A stretch of 64,000 bases of DNA from positions 2,877,734-2,941,733 of the forward strand of contig NZ_AQXI01000001.1 of NCBI RefSeq assembly GCF_000376445.1, read 5' to 3'. Positions 1 to 9,180 of the stretch are shown piece after piece; the stretch's first letter is position 1; the number at the start of each line of letters is the position of its first letter. Position numbers and translations under genes: made by a program. Under the pieces are notes generated by a model. The model was given only the letters and a program-made list of their open reading frames with translations, ran no database searches and was not told the origin of the DNA. Source of the DNA: Haladaptatus paucihalophilus DX253 (GTDB lineage: Archaea; Halobacteriota; Halobacteria; Halobacteriales; Haladaptataceae).

Positions 1-32
1 ATGAACGGCGGACAGGGAGGAACCGGTACGAG

Positions 33-1103
33 ATGGAAGAATCGATCGAACCGGCGGTCCTCTCCCGGTACCGCAAACGGACGCGGAGAAAGCTCGCGTT
101 CATCGTCGGCCTCGGCGTCGCGCTCGTCGTCGTGGCCGGGTACGCGCTCGTCTCCGGCCCGATTTCGGTGCCGCTCTCGGAACTGCCGTCGATACTCCTC
201 GGGCGGTCGTCGGGCGTCCACGCGACCGTCATCTGGAACATCCGACTGCCGCGAATCGTCGCCGCGGTCGGCGCGGGCCTCGGCCTCGCCATCGCGGGTG
301 CGGTCCTCCAGAGCGTGCTCCGGAATCCGTTGGCCTCGCCGTACACCCTCGGCATCTCGCAGGCGGCGTCGTTCGGCGCGGCGTTCGCCATCATCGTCCT
401 CGGAACCGGAGCGGTGCGGGACAGCGGGACCACGGTGCTCCTGCACAATCCCTACACGACGACGGTCTGTGCGTTCCTCGCTTCGCTCGGGTCCACGGGG
501 TTCGTCCTCGCCGTGGCGAAGTACAAGCGGGCGTCCGCCGAAACCCTGCTCCTGACCGGCATCGCGCTCGCGTCGCTGTTCACGGCCGGAACGACCGCGA
601 TGCAGTATTTCGCCACGAACGTCCAACTCGCCACGCTCGTCTTCTGGAAGTTCGGCGACGTGGGAAGCGCGACGTGGAAATCGAACGCCTTCCTCTGGCT
701 TTGCGTCGTCCTCGCCACGCTCTACTTCGTGCGGAACGCGTGGGAGTACAACCTGCTCGACGCGGGCGACGAAACCGCTCGAAGCCTCGGCGTCAACGTC
801 GAACGAACGCGCCTGTCCGGGATGGTGGTCGCGTCGTTCCTGACGGCCGTCGTCGTCTCGCTGTTCGGCATCATCGGCTTCGTCGGTCTCGTGGTACCGC
901 ACATCGTCCGGCGACTCGTCGGCGGCGACGAGCGATTCCTGATTCCCGCGTCCTGTCTCGGCGGGGGTGCCCTCCTCCTCGCGTCCGATACGGCGGCCCG
1001 GACGCTCCTCTCGCCCATCGTCCTGCCCGTCGGCATCATCACGTCCTTCATCGGCGTCCCGCTCTTCGTCTACCTCATCGTCAACGGGAGAGACCACTGG
1101 TGA
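33..1103 (+). CDS. FecCD-family ABC transporter permease (iron-siderophore/cobalamin type)
   Basis: This is the membrane permease of a BtuCD/FhuBG-type importer for iron chelates or corrinoids. The 356-residue length and the many hydrophobic segments (first TM about residues 20-42) match the family. Family-typical stretches include RLPRIVAAVGAGLGLAIAGA (residues 71-90), where the FecCD signature sits, and the GLVVPHIVRRLVG coupling region (about residue 285) that docks onto the ATPase. A GGGAGG Shine-Dalgarno lies shortly before the ATG. The stop overlaps the start of the ATPase gene, so the two are co-translated. A substrate-binding protein gene is expected just outside the left edge of the window. 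The substrate cannot be told from sequence. Confidence 0.93.
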   Translation: MEESIEPAVLSRYRKRTRRKLAFIVGLGVALVVVAGYALVSGPISVPLSELPSILLGRSSGVHATVIWNIRLPRIVAAVGAGLGLAIAGAVLQSVLRNPLASPYTLGISQAASFGAAFAIIVLGTGAVRDSGTTVLLHNPYTTTVCAFLASLGSTGFVLAVAKYKRASAETLLLTGIALASLFTAGTTAMQYFATNVQLATLVFWKFGDVGSATWKSNAFLWLCVVLATLYFVRNAWEYNLLDAGDETARSLGVNVERTRLSGMVVASFLTAVVVSLFGIIGFVGLVVPHIVRRLVGGDERFLIPASCLGGGALLLASDTAARTLLSPIVLPVGIITSFIGVPLFVYLIVNGRDHW

Positions 1104-1861
1104 GCATCGAACTTGACGGACTGGCGGTCGGGTACGACGGGACGCCCGTCCTCGAAGACGTGACGCTCGGCGTCGAACCGGGCGAGGTGCTCGCCGTCCT
1201 CGGCCCGAACGGCGTCGGCAAGAGCACGCTTCTCAGGACGATTCTCGGCCTGCAGTCGCCGATTCGCGGGAGCGTCGCGCTCGACGGCGACTCGCTTTCC
1301 GACCTCTCCCGCGACGAAATCGCGCGGCGCGTCGGCTACGTGCCACAGCAGGAATCCACGACCGTCCCGTCCACCGTGTTCGACGCGGTGTTGATGGGGA
1401 GAAAGCCGTACCTCGATTGGCGGCCGACGGAGGAGGACAAGCGGCGCGTCGCGGCGGTGCTCGACTCGCTCGACATCACCGAGTTGGCGATGCGGAACCT
1501 CCACGAACTCAGCGGCGGGCAGCGCCAGAAGGTCATGCTCGGCCGCGCGCTCGCGCAAGACCCGTCGTCGCTCGTCCTCGACGAACCGACGAGCGACCTG
1601 GACATCCGCCACGAACTCGACGTGCTCGAACTCGTCCGGCGGACGAGTCGGGAGGGCAACGCCGTCGTCTACGCCATGCACGACATCAACCTCGCCGCGC
1701 GGTACGCGGACCGGTTCCTGTTGGTCGCCGACGGCGAAGTCGTCGCTCTCGGCGATGGGTCCGTGCTGACGCCGGAACACGTCGAACGCGTGTTCGACGT
1801 TCCGGTTCGACTGGTCGAGGACGAAACCCCGATTCTCGTTCCCGAACGCGGCCGGGACTGA
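1100..1861 (+). CDS. ABC transporter ATP-binding protein, partner of the FecCD permease
   Basis: This is the nucleotide-binding subunit (253 residues) that powers the upstream permease. Visible motifs are Walker A GPNGVGKST (35-43), signature LSGGQ (137-141), Walker B LVLDEP (158-163) and the switch His in AMHDIN (H194). The GTG start at 1100 overlaps the permease stop (GTGA), which fixes the start and shows a two-gene operon. Homologues are FecE/BtuD/HmuV. A T-rich CTCTTTTTCG follows the stop and could terminate the transcript before the convergent gene. Confidence 0.94.
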   Translation: MSIELDGLAVGYDGTPVLEDVTLGVEPGEVLAVLGPNGVGKSTLLRTILGLQSPIRGSVALDGDSLSDLSRDEIARRVGYVPQQESTTVPSTVFDAVLMGRKPYLDWRPTEEDKRRVAAVLDSLDITELAMRNLHELSGGQRQKVMLGRALAQDPSSLVLDEPTSDLDIRHELDVLELVRRTSREGNAVVYAMHDINLAARYADRFLLVADGEVVALGDGSVLTPEHVERVFDVPVRLVEDETPILVPERGRD

Positions 1862-1893
1862 CTCTTTTTCGCCGATTGCCCGACTTCCCGCGC

Positions 1894-2430
1894 TCAGTCC
1901 GTCCCCTCGAACCGGAGCACGTCGATGTTACTTCCGGTGTCGGGGTCGCGCTCGGCGACGACCGAAAGCGTCTCCCGAGCGAGGGTTTCGGTGTCGTCCA
2001 GGCTCGCCTCCGCGTCGGCGTCTTCGAGGCGGCCGTACGCGACGGACGCGCCGCTCCCGAGCGCGGTGGCGTCGGACGCCAACACGAGACCGTCGCTTCC
2101 GATTTCGCGGAGGGCCGCGTTGCCGTCGGAGTCAGTCCCCGCGACCAGTCCATCGACGCCGATTTCGCCCGCGAGGTCGGCCGCCGTTCGCGCGATTCGG
2201 TCGATGTGAACGGGTTCGTCGCGTTCGAGGCGGTCCCCCCGAAGCTCGGAGTCGAAGCGTCGGTCGAACTCCTCGATGGCTCCGACGTCCCCCGCGACCG
2301 CGGCGGCGGCGTCGTCGTAGTCGAACACCCGTCGAACAGCGTCGGAGCGAACCGTGCCGCCGACGGTCGCTCGCCGGTCGCCCGCGAGAACGGCCCCGTC
2401 GTCGCATCTGATTCCAAGTACGGTTGCCAT
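1894..2430 (-). CDS. Proteasome beta-like (Ntn-hydrolase fold) protein, catalytic residues changed
   Basis: The 178-residue product aligns along its whole length with archaeal 20S proteasome beta subunits. Shared stretches are the ATVLGIRCDDGAVLAGDRRA start, GSGASVAYGRLE in the middle and RDPDTGSNIDV near the end. In the family the mature N-terminus is Thr1, with Asp17 and Lys33 completing the site. Here Asp17 is kept (D18), but the Thr1 position is Ala2 and the Lys33 position is Arg34, and there is no propeptide. Thr3 could become N-terminal only if Met and Ala were both removed. It is not the standard PsmB; it may be an inactive or differently acting paralogue. It stands alone, convergent with the ABC operon. 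Confidence 0.8.
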   Translation of the reverse strand: MATVLGIRCDDGAVLAGDRRATVGGTVRSDAVRRVFDYDDAAAAVAGDVGAIEEFDRRFDSELRGDRLERDEPVHIDRIARTAADLAGEIGVDGLVAGTDSDGNAALREIGSDGLVLASDATALGSGASVAYGRLEDADAEASLDDTETLARETLSVVAERDPDTGSNIDVLRFEGTD

Positions 2431-2481
2431 GGGGGAGCAACGCGACGGAGCGAAAAGAGGGTTATCGCCGTCCGGCCCGAC

Positions 2482-3720
2482 TTACGCTCGGACGGCCGAG
2501 TGGCGACGGGTCCGGTAGACGCTCATCGACGCGATGGAGAGCGAGATGACGAGCGCGACGATGGCGCTGATGACGAACAAGGGGTAGTAGCCCGTCACCT
2601 CCGCCAATCCGGCGAACAGCACCGGCCCGGCGGCGCGACCGAGGAACGTCGTGCTGTTGCGCAGGCTCAAGGCCCCGCCGCGAAGTCCGGTCGACACGAG
2701 GTCGCTGATGGCGGCATCGACGGCGGGCATGGAGAGGCCGAGGCCAGCGCCCAACACGAGCATCGTCGCCGCGATGAAGACGGGCGAGGGGGCCAGCCAC
2801 GCGCCGAACAGTCCGACCGCGTAGCAGGCGAATCCGGCGGCGATGAGGCCGTAGTTCGAGGTGTACCGGGCGAACCAGCCGTTCTTCGCGGAGACGACCA
2901 CCGAGGAAATTTCCGCGACGGACAACACGAGTCCGATGGCGAACGCCGACATGCCGAAATCGCCCGCGAGGAGGAACGGCAGAATCGTGAGCACCGTGCC
3001 GAACAGCAGGAGTTCGGTCATGCACGCCGCGCCGTAGCAGACGAGCGCGTCGGGGCCGCTCAGGACGCTCGCGGCGCGGCGGAGGTACGCGAAACCCTTC
3101 GAATCGCGTTCGTGGTCCGGCTCTTCGAGGTGTCGAACCGCGTAGAGCGCGAGCGGCAGGCCGAGCAGGTAGGCGACGTACGGCACGTTCCACGAGACGG
3201 TGGCGAGCGCCCCGCCGACGATGGGGAAGAGTCCGGCCCCCGCGGAGAGGACCGCGTTGTTCATCCCGAGGACGGTGTTCCGTTGGGTGCCCTCGAACGA
3301 ATCCCCGATGAGCGTGACGGTGGTGATGAAGATGCCCGCCGCGGCGGTGCCGCCGATGGTCCTGAGCACCATCACGGCCTCGTAACTCGGCGCGACGGCG
3401 ATGGCGCCGCCCGAGAGGCTGAAGGCGACGAGGCCCCAGATGAGGACGGCTCGCCGTCCGATTCGGTCGGCGAGCATGCCGATGAACGGCGACAGGAAGA
3501 TACCCGTCAGGAAGTACGTGCTGATGAGCAGGCTCGCTTGCGCGTCGGTGATGCCGAAGGCGTCGCGGAACGCGGGGAGCGTCGGGCTGATGAGCGGCAC
3601 GCCGAGCGGCGCGAGGAGCGTGGCCGCGAGCACGATCTGCACCGTCGGCAGTTGCCACGGCGACGTCGATTTCTCGTTCTCCTCCCGATTCCCCGGTGTG
3701 GATGGCTGTGACGATGGCAT
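2482..3720 (-). CDS. MFS transporter
   Basis: A 412-residue integral membrane protein of the major facilitator superfamily with about 12 hydrophobic segments. The loop GMLADRIGRRAVLIWG after TM2 is the MFS motif A (DRxGRR). The N-terminal 25 residues are polar and cytoplasmic. The arrangement resembles drug or metabolite exporters (DHA1-like), but the substrate cannot be read. The gene is transcribed away from the neighbouring HTH_10 regulator gene in the same direction, with about 120 bp between them and no overlap. Confidence 0.9.
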   Translation of the reverse strand: MPSSQPSTPGNREENEKSTSPWQLPTVQIVLAATLLAPLGVPLISPTLPAFRDAFGITDAQASLLISTYFLTGIFLSPFIGMLADRIGRRAVLIWGLVAFSLSGGAIAVAPSYEAVMVLRTIGGTAAAGIFITTVTLIGDSFEGTQRNTVLGMNNAVLSAGAGLFPIVGGALATVSWNVPYVAYLLGLPLALYAVRHLEEPDHERDSKGFAYLRRAASVLSGPDALVCYGAACMTELLLFGTVLTILPFLLAGDFGMSAFAIGLVLSVAEISSVVVSAKNGWFARYTSNYGLIAAGFACYAVGLFGAWLAPSPVFIAATMLVLGAGLGLSMPAVDAAISDLVSTGLRGGALSLRNSTTFLGRAAGPVLFAGLAEVTGYYPLFVISAIVALVISLSIASMSVYRTRRHSAVRA

Positions 3721-3840
3721 GGTCCCCTATCCCGTGGTGCGTGCTACCACACTATCTGAGACGCCGCGGAGGAAGTTAGCCACATCCCTTCCTTCCTGTG
3801 GCCTGTCGTGTCCCGTTCGTGTCTCGCCCGTGTCCGGCCA

Positions 3841-4503
3841 TCAATCGACGTAGGTGCTGACCAACTTCGCTTCGATTCGCTGGAGGCGTTCGCTGACGGT
3901 GCCGGTCGTGAGGCCGAGTTCGTCCGCGAGTTCCCGATGGGTCGTCTCCCGCGGCACCTCGTAGTAGCCTTCCCGGACGGCGAGGTCGAACAACGTCTCC
4001 TGTCGCTCCGTGAGGATGGACGACAGCTTTCCCGTGTCGGGTTCGTACTCGCCCATCCGTTCGAGTCGGAGGGAGATTCCCTCGGGAATCTCCGCAGCCG
4101 CGCGGCGAATCGCCTCGCTGGTCCCCAGGACCGTGAGTTGTAGGCCGCGCTCGCTGTCCGTGTCGATGTACCGCATCGGCCAGTCGAGGACGATCTGCTG
4201 CTCGCGCAGGATGGTCAGGAGGTCGTCCACTAATCCAGTGGTTTGACAGTGGAGGTAGAGGACGCCACGGTCGCTCTCGCCCACGATATCGTATTCGACC
4301 GTTTCCGGCGAGTCGGCCAACAGCGCGCGCGCCACGTCGAGGTCGCCGTGCAGTTCGACGAACTCGACGTACCGGCCTTCGTACACCGGGCCGACGTACT
4401 GAATCGTTTCGATAGCCACGTCGTTCGTTCCCATCAGGAGGTCGTCGACGGGGTGGACGCTCACGTCCTCCCCCCACGTCAGGACGATGGTCGCGTACCG
4501 CAT
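3841..4503 (-). CDS. HTH_10 (bacterio-opsin activator-type) transcriptional regulator
   Basis: A 220-residue haloarchaeal DNA-binding regulator. The N-terminal 150 residues form the poorly understood sensory module common to this family. The C-terminal part has the HTH_10 hallmark: LTERQETLFDLAVREGYYEV (about 165-184), then RETTHRELADELGLTTGTVS, the recognition helix region. A TTTAAATA box (4527-4534 on this strand) lies 24-31 nt before the ATG, supporting a leaderless mRNA and this start. It is divergent from the P450 gene at 4594 and could control it; that is inference from position only. Confidence 0.9.
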   Translation of the reverse strand: MRYATIVLTWGEDVSVHPVDDLLMGTNDVAIETIQYVGPVYEGRYVEFVELHGDLDVARALLADSPETVEYDIVGESDRGVLYLHCQTTGLVDDLLTILREQQIVLDWPMRYIDTDSERGLQLTVLGTSEAIRRAAAEIPEGISLRLERMGEYEPDTGKLSSILTERQETLFDLAVREGYYEVPRETTHRELADELGLTTGTVSERLQRIEAKLVSTYVD

Positions 4504-4526
4504 GTCGAGGTCGTAGTGCCCGACGG

Positions 4527-4534
4527 TATTTAAA
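4527..4534 (-). promoter_or_regulatory. TATA box of the HTH_10 regulator gene
   Basis: The reverse strand reads TTTAAATA, 24-31 nt upstream of the ATG at 4503. This is the usual distance for leaderless haloarchaeal transcripts. Confidence 0.6.
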
Positions 4535-4593
4535 CACCCCTAGGATGATGGGAAACAGACATAGACGGCCGGGACGACAACTATCGGGTAAGG

Positions 4594-5946
4594 ATGAGTA
4601 GCGACACACCCCCCGCAACCGGAGAGACGCCGCCCGGACCGGACGGACTGCCGATAGTCGGAACCCGACTCGAATTTATCCGCGACCCGTTCGGCTTCAT
4701 AACCAGAACCGCCAGCGAGTACGGTGACATCGCTCACTGGGAGGAACTCGACGGGCCGATGTATCAGCTCAACCACCCGGACTACATCGAGCAGGTCCTC
4801 GTCCAGAACAACCAGAACTACATCAAGGGCGAGGGCTTCCAACACATCCTCGGTCCCGTCCTCGGAAACGGTATCCTGAACAGCGAGGGTGCGGTGTGGC
4901 GGCGGAACCGCCACCTCATCCAGCCCGCGTTCCACCCCAAGGAGATACAGCGGTACTCGGAGATGATGACGGATTTCACCGAGGAGGCGCTCGAAACGTG
5001 GGAGGACGGTGAGACCCGACTCGTCCACGAGGACATGATGGAAGTGACGCTCAAAATCGTCGCTCGGGCGCTGTTCGGCGTCGATATCGAAGACGAGGTG
5101 GACACCATCGGGTCGGCGCTGGAGGAGTTCATGCTCGGCACCGAAAACCTCGCCAACTTCATTCTGCCGCCGAAGATTCCCACGCCGTCGCGGATGCGCA
5201 TCAAGGACGCGCGGGAGAAACTCGATGGCGTCGTCTACCGGATGATTCGGGAGCGGCGCAACGACCCGGACGGCGAGGGCGTCATCTCGACTCTCCTCTC
5301 GGCCACCGACGAGCACGAAAACCCCATGAGCGACGAGCAGATTCGGGACGAGGTTGTCACGCTCCTCCTCGCCGGGCACGAGACGACGGCGCTCTCGCTG
5401 ACGCTCACGATGTACGCCCTCGCCCAGTACCCCGAAGTGGAAACAAAACTCGTCGCCGAACTGGACGAGGTGCTCGACGGCGAGACGCCGACGATGGAAG
5501 ACGTCTCCGAGCTGACCTACACCGAACAGGTCGTCAAGGAGTCCATGCGCCTGTACCCGCCGGTGCCGGGCATCGTCCGCGAAGCGACCAAACCCGACAT
5601 CATCGGCGGCTACGAGATTCCGGCGGGCGCGACGGTGCAGATGAACCAGTGGGTGGTCCACCGCGACCCGCGCTGGTACGACGATCCGCTCGCCTTCCGC
5701 CCGGAGCGCTGGACCGACGAGTTCGAGAAGTCGCTCCCGAAACTCGCGTACTTCCCGTTCGCCGCGGGACCGCGGCGCTGTATCGGCGACCGCTTCGCCA
5801 TGCTCGAAGCGCGCCTCCTGCTCGCCACCATCTACCAGCAGTTCCACATCGAACTCGCGCCCGAGGCCGAACTGGACCTGATGGCGACCATCACCGCCCG
5901 CCCGAAGAAGGAGATTCCGATGACGGTCCACCGCCGCTCGGACTGA
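4594..5946 (+). CDS. Cytochrome P450
   Basis: A soluble 450-residue P450 monooxygenase. It has the I-helix oxygen-activation motif AGHETT (260-265), the ExxR pair E316-xx-R319 in KESMRLYPP, and the heme loop FPFAAGPRRCIGDRF with the cysteine ligand at C396. No membrane anchor or fused reductase is present, so it needs separate ferredoxin-type electron donors. The sequence resembles CYP102/CYP4-like bacterial and haloarchaeal enzymes; the substrate is unknown. The GTAAGGATGAG context gives a weak Shine-Dalgarno. It diverges from the HTH_10 regulator gene to its left. Confidence 0.96.
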   Translation: MSSDTPPATGETPPGPDGLPIVGTRLEFIRDPFGFITRTASEYGDIAHWEELDGPMYQLNHPDYIEQVLVQNNQNYIKGEGFQHILGPVLGNGILNSEGAVWRRNRHLIQPAFHPKEIQRYSEMMTDFTEEALETWEDGETRLVHEDMMEVTLKIVARALFGVDIEDEVDTIGSALEEFMLGTENLANFILPPKIPTPSRMRIKDAREKLDGVVYRMIRERRNDPDGEGVISTLLSATDEHENPMSDEQIRDEVVTLLLAGHETTALSLTLTMYALAQYPEVETKLVAELDEVLDGETPTMEDVSELTYTEQVVKESMRLYPPVPGIVREATKPDIIGGYEIPAGATVQMNQWVVHRDPRWYDDPLAFRPERWTDEFEKSLPKLAYFPFAAGPRRCIGDRFAMLEARLLLATIYQQFHIELAPEAELDLMATITARPKKEIPMTVHRRSD

Positions 5947-6031
5947 GGACGGGGGTCGAGCGGGACGGACCTTCCAGACAGTTCAGCGAAATTGGAAAAC
6001 GTACATGACCGTTCGCGTCGATTTTATTGCT

Positions 6032-7033
6032 ATGACGTGGAAACCGGACAGGGGATTGCAGGTTCGGATGGTCGCCACGATGGGACTCATCGTCTGCTTC
6101 GCGGTCGCCATCCCGGTCACGGTCTGGTTCATCGCCACGCAAACCGCTCGGTTCGTCGCGCTGTTCACGGGGACGACGATGACCGTCGTTCTCGTCATGG
6201 GCGGGTTGGCAGGCGGATTGAGCGCGCTCGGATTCTACTGCATCGAGCGCTACGCGAACAGCGACCTGACGGACTACTCGGACGACGAGGACGCCGACCC
6301 GGTAGTCGCGGACGTTCCGGCGAACGTCGAGTCGCGCGCGACCAAAATCGCCAGCCAGCTGTCGGTGCCGCGGCCGGACATCGAGTGCCGAAGCTCGAAC
6401 GTCCCGACGGCCTACACGACAGGCTATTCGCCCGAGAGCGCGACCATCGTCGTGACCACGGCGCTGCTCGATGCGCTCTCGCCCGACGAACTCGAAGCCG
6501 TCTTGGCACACGAGTTCGCCCACGTCCGTCACCGGGATTTCCTCGTCGTCACCCTCGCGTCGGTTCCCCTGCGAATCGCGTTGCGGGTGCGCCGATACGC
6601 CGACAAACACTGGGCGCTGGACGCGGAGCGGGGTGCCCACCCGCTCGTCGGGCTGTTTTTCGCCGCCTCGTTCGCACTCTCGGCCGCGTTCAGTTTCGTC
6701 GGGCGGCTCCTCCTCGCGCTCCTGTCGCGGTACCGCGAACTCGCGGCCGACCGGGGCGCGGTTCGAATCACCGGGAATCCGGGGTCGCTCGCGTCGGCGC
6801 TCCGAACGCTGTACGACGCGACGGCCGCGCGACCCCCGACGGACATGCGGGACGCCTACGACATCCCGCCGGAGCGCGCCATCGTCCCGCTCTCAATCGC
6901 GACCGACGCGGAGGCGGCGGCGTCGGGGTCCGCCGACTCGCCGTGGCTGGCGACGCATCCGCCGCTCGAAACGCGCCTCGAACGACTGCACGCCGCGGCG
7001 GACGGGTTCGAAGCCGGGAGGTCGGAGAACTGA
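6032..7033 (+). CDS. M48 family membrane metalloprotease (HtpX-like)
   Basis: A zinc endopeptidase of the HtpX/M48 family, thought to act on damaged membrane proteins. Two hydrophobic segments near the N-terminus precede the zinc site HEFAH (first His at about residue 160), followed downstream by RELAADRGA, which supplies the glutamate ligand. The C-terminal WLATHPPLETRLERL is a typical family ending. The frame opens at 6005 (ATG), but homologous proteins start close to MTWKPDRGLQ, so I prefer the second ATG at 6032. The TOBE regulator gene follows about 30 bp after the stop and may be co-transcribed. Confidence 0.9.
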   Translation: MTWKPDRGLQVRMVATMGLIVCFAVAIPVTVWFIATQTARFVALFTGTTMTVVLVMGGLAGGLSALGFYCIERYANSDLTDYSDDEDADPVVADVPANVESRATKIASQLSVPRPDIECRSSNVPTAYTTGYSPESATIVVTTALLDALSPDELEAVLAHEFAHVRHRDFLVVTLASVPLRIALRVRRYADKHWALDAERGAHPLVGLFFAASFALSAAFSFVGRLLLALLSRYRELAADRGAVRITGNPGSLASALRTLYDATAARPPTDMRDAYDIPPERAIVPLSIATDAEAAASGSADSPWLATHPPLETRLERLHAAADGFEAGRSEN

Positions 7034-7064
7034 TGTACCGCGGCGTGCGACGGGAGACGTGACG

Positions 7065-7778
7065 ATGCACGACGGGACACCACGGGCGACGTTCGACGCA
7101 CAACTCGTCGCCGACGACGTTGCCTTCGACGAGCGGGACGTCCGCCTGCTCCGCGCCATCGACGAACACGGATCGATCAACGCGGCGGCAACCGCACTCG
7201 GCCGGTCGTACGCCCACGCACAGCGTCGAATCGTGACCTTGGAGGAGGGTTTCGGACCGCTCGTCCGCCGGGAACGCGGCGGGTCGTCCGGCGGTGGTAG
7301 CACGTTGACCGACGGAGCGCGCCGACTTCTCCAGCGGTTTCGGCGACTCACGGCGGAGTCCTCGGGGCTCGCCGAGGTGGACGAGACGGTGCTCACCGGA
7401 ACCGTCACCGAGCGGGACGGCGAGTTCGGCCTCGTGGAAACCGACGTGGGAGTCGTCCGGGCGCTCGTTCCGGCGGACACCGACGCGGTGGAGGTCTGTA
7501 TCCGCTCGGACGTGGTGACGCTGTACAGTTCGAACGCCGCGCCGACCGGCGACGCGACGAGCGCAAGAAACCAGTTTTCGGGGACGGTTCGGTCGGTCGA
7601 GGAGGGGGAGCGAATCGCCCGCGTCGCGGTCAACGTGGGCGGCGAGACGCCGTTACGGGCACTCGTCACGACCACGAGCGTCGAGCGGTTGGGGTTGGAA
7701 TCTGGTGCGGACGTCGTCGCCTCGTTCAAGGCGACGGCGACGCGGGCGGTTCCGTCGCGGGCGGAATCCGACCCGTGA
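7065..7778 (+). CDS. ModE-like regulator: LysR-type winged helix plus TOBE domain
   Basis: This 237-residue protein has an N-terminal ModE/LysR-type helix-turn-helix (DVRLLRAIDEHGSINAAATA, then LGRSYAHAQRRI). After an SSGGGS linker comes a TOBE-like domain, with two related halves beginning LTGTVTERDGEFG and FSGTVRSVEEGERI. In ModE proteins such domains bind molybdate or tungstate and repress modABC. No transporter genes are nearby, so the ligand here is inferred from family only. GTG at 7059 is an alternative start two codons upstream. Confidence 0.85.
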   Translation: MHDGTPRATFDAQLVADDVAFDERDVRLLRAIDEHGSINAAATALGRSYAHAQRRIVTLEEGFGPLVRRERGGSSGGGSTLTDGARRLLQRFRRLTAESSGLAEVDETVLTGTVTERDGEFGLVETDVGVVRALVPADTDAVEVCIRSDVVTLYSSNAAPTGDATSARNQFSGTVRSVEEGERIARVAVNVGGETPLRALVTTTSVERLGLESGADVVASFKATATRAVPSRAESDP

Positions 7779-7780
7779 AC

Positions 7781-8992
7781 TCAGTTACCGTCCACGATGT
7801 CGAAACACAGGTCCGCGAGCCGTTTCGAGGACTGTTCCCACGAATAGCGCTCCGCGACCGCCCTGCCTTGGGTCGCGAGGCGGGTCCGTAACTCGGCCGA
7901 ATCGACGGCCGTCGCTATCGCGTCGGCGATGGCGTCCGGGGACTCCGGGGGGACGAGCAGGGCGGTTTCGCGGTCGATGGCGTACTCCGTGACGCCATCG
8001 ACGGTCGTGGTGATGACGGGGGTGCCACACGCCATCGCCTCCATGTTGACCATGCCGAAGCTCTCGTAGTGGGAGGGCGAACACACCACGTCCGCGGCGG
8101 TGTAGTAGCCGGGGAGGTCGTCGTGCGGCACCGACCCGACGATGGTAACGGACGACTCCAACCCGTGCCGTTCGACGCTCCGTTCCACCGCCTCGCGGTC
8201 GCCGCGGCCGACGATGGACAGGTGTACGTCCTCGGTCCCCGCGCCGCGTCCCGCCGCGAGAGCGTCGATGAGGTCGAAGAGGCCCTTGGACTCCACGAAC
8301 CGGCCGACGAACAACACCGACGGCGCGTCTCGCTCGAAGACGGGCGGCGCGTCGGGGTGGAACAGGTCGGTATCGACGCCGGGATAGACGATGCCATCCG
8401 GTTCGTGTCCCAACTCCTCGACGAACTCCGCGCTCGTCTGCACCGAATTCACTATCGAGTAGCTGTCGGACAGCAACCCGTGTGCGGTCGTTCCCAAGCC
8501 GGTTCGCTCGAAGCCGTGGAAGACACGAACCACCGGCACGTCGAGGAGATTCGAGAGGACGAGGTCGTCCAGATAGTTGTGGGTCACGAGCACGTCCAGC
8601 GTCTCGTTCATGTGCCGTATCGTCCCGTCGCGTATCGCGCCGAGGAGGGGAACGAGCGTCTCCGCGAGTCCGGGAAGCACGCGCGACGAGAGCGAATCGA
8701 GCGCGCCCGCCACCGACAGCGGGACGATTTCGGCGTCCGTCGTGCGCATCTTCGGCGTCAACTCACCGTTCTCCGTGTAGAGGTAGGCCGACTGGTGGGC
8801 GGACAGCGCGTCCAGGAGTTCCTGAACGTACATCACGACGCCGCCCGCGTCCCTCGTTCCGGCCTTCCGGTAGTACATGCCGATGCTCAACTCTTCCGCT
8901 CGCTCGTCCACCCGCCAACGTACGTCGCCGCTGTCGTGTTCCGTTTGCGGGGTTTCGACGCCGCGTTGGTGCAGTCGATTACCACTGCTCAT
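7781..8992 (-). CDS. Glycosyltransferase family 4
   Basis: A 403-residue GT-B fold glycosyltransferase, probably transferring a sugar from a nucleotide donor. The N-domain has the GT4 pattern GTRDAGGVVMYVQELLDAL. The C-domain has LFVGRFVESKGLFDLIDAL and the donor-binding stretch CSPSHYESFGMVNMEAMACG with the E-x7-E pair typical of GT4. The first 36 residues are polar and not obviously part of the fold. An ATG at 8878 (MYYRKAG) is another possible start, so the N-terminus is uncertain. The nearby flippase (10788) and exported beta-helix protein suggest surface glycan assembly. Confidence 0.9.
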   Translation of the reverse strand: MSSGNRLHQRGVETPQTEHDSGDVRWRVDERAEELSIGMYYRKAGTRDAGGVVMYVQELLDALSAHQSAYLYTENGELTPKMRTTDAEIVPLSVAGALDSLSSRVLPGLAETLVPLLGAIRDGTIRHMNETLDVLVTHNYLDDLVLSNLLDVPVVRVFHGFERTGLGTTAHGLLSDSYSIVNSVQTSAEFVEELGHEPDGIVYPGVDTDLFHPDAPPVFERDAPSVLFVGRFVESKGLFDLIDALAAGRGAGTEDVHLSIVGRGDREAVERSVERHGLESSVTIVGSVPHDDLPGYYTAADVVCSPSHYESFGMVNMEAMACGTPVITTTVDGVTEYAIDRETALLVPPESPDAIADAIATAVDSAELRTRLATQGRAVAERYSWEQSSKRLADLCFDIVDGN

Positions 8993-9180
8993 TTACCTGC
9001 TCGACGGGTTAATTGCACTTTGTTATGCGTCGTTGGAACGACGTTCCCGCCGGAGTTCACACCCCGAGACGTTTCCGTTCGGGCGCGATGGCTCGTCGTG
9101 ATTTCGTCAATGGCCGCGTTCCGCACCGGTACGTCCCCCCTACGCGGCGAAAAATACGTCCCCCGGTGTTCGGTTCGTTC

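Noticed and set aside
1417-3711. Long plus-strand open frame of about 760 codons
   Set aside because: It is antisense to the proteasome-like and MFS genes and overlaps the ABC ATPase in another frame. The protein is Arg/Asp-rich without domains, typical of shadow frames in GC-rich DNA.
4540-5931. Minus-strand open frame opposite the P450 gene
   Set aside because: The P450 frame carries all catalytic motifs. The antisense frame has no recognisable domain and arises from codon bias.
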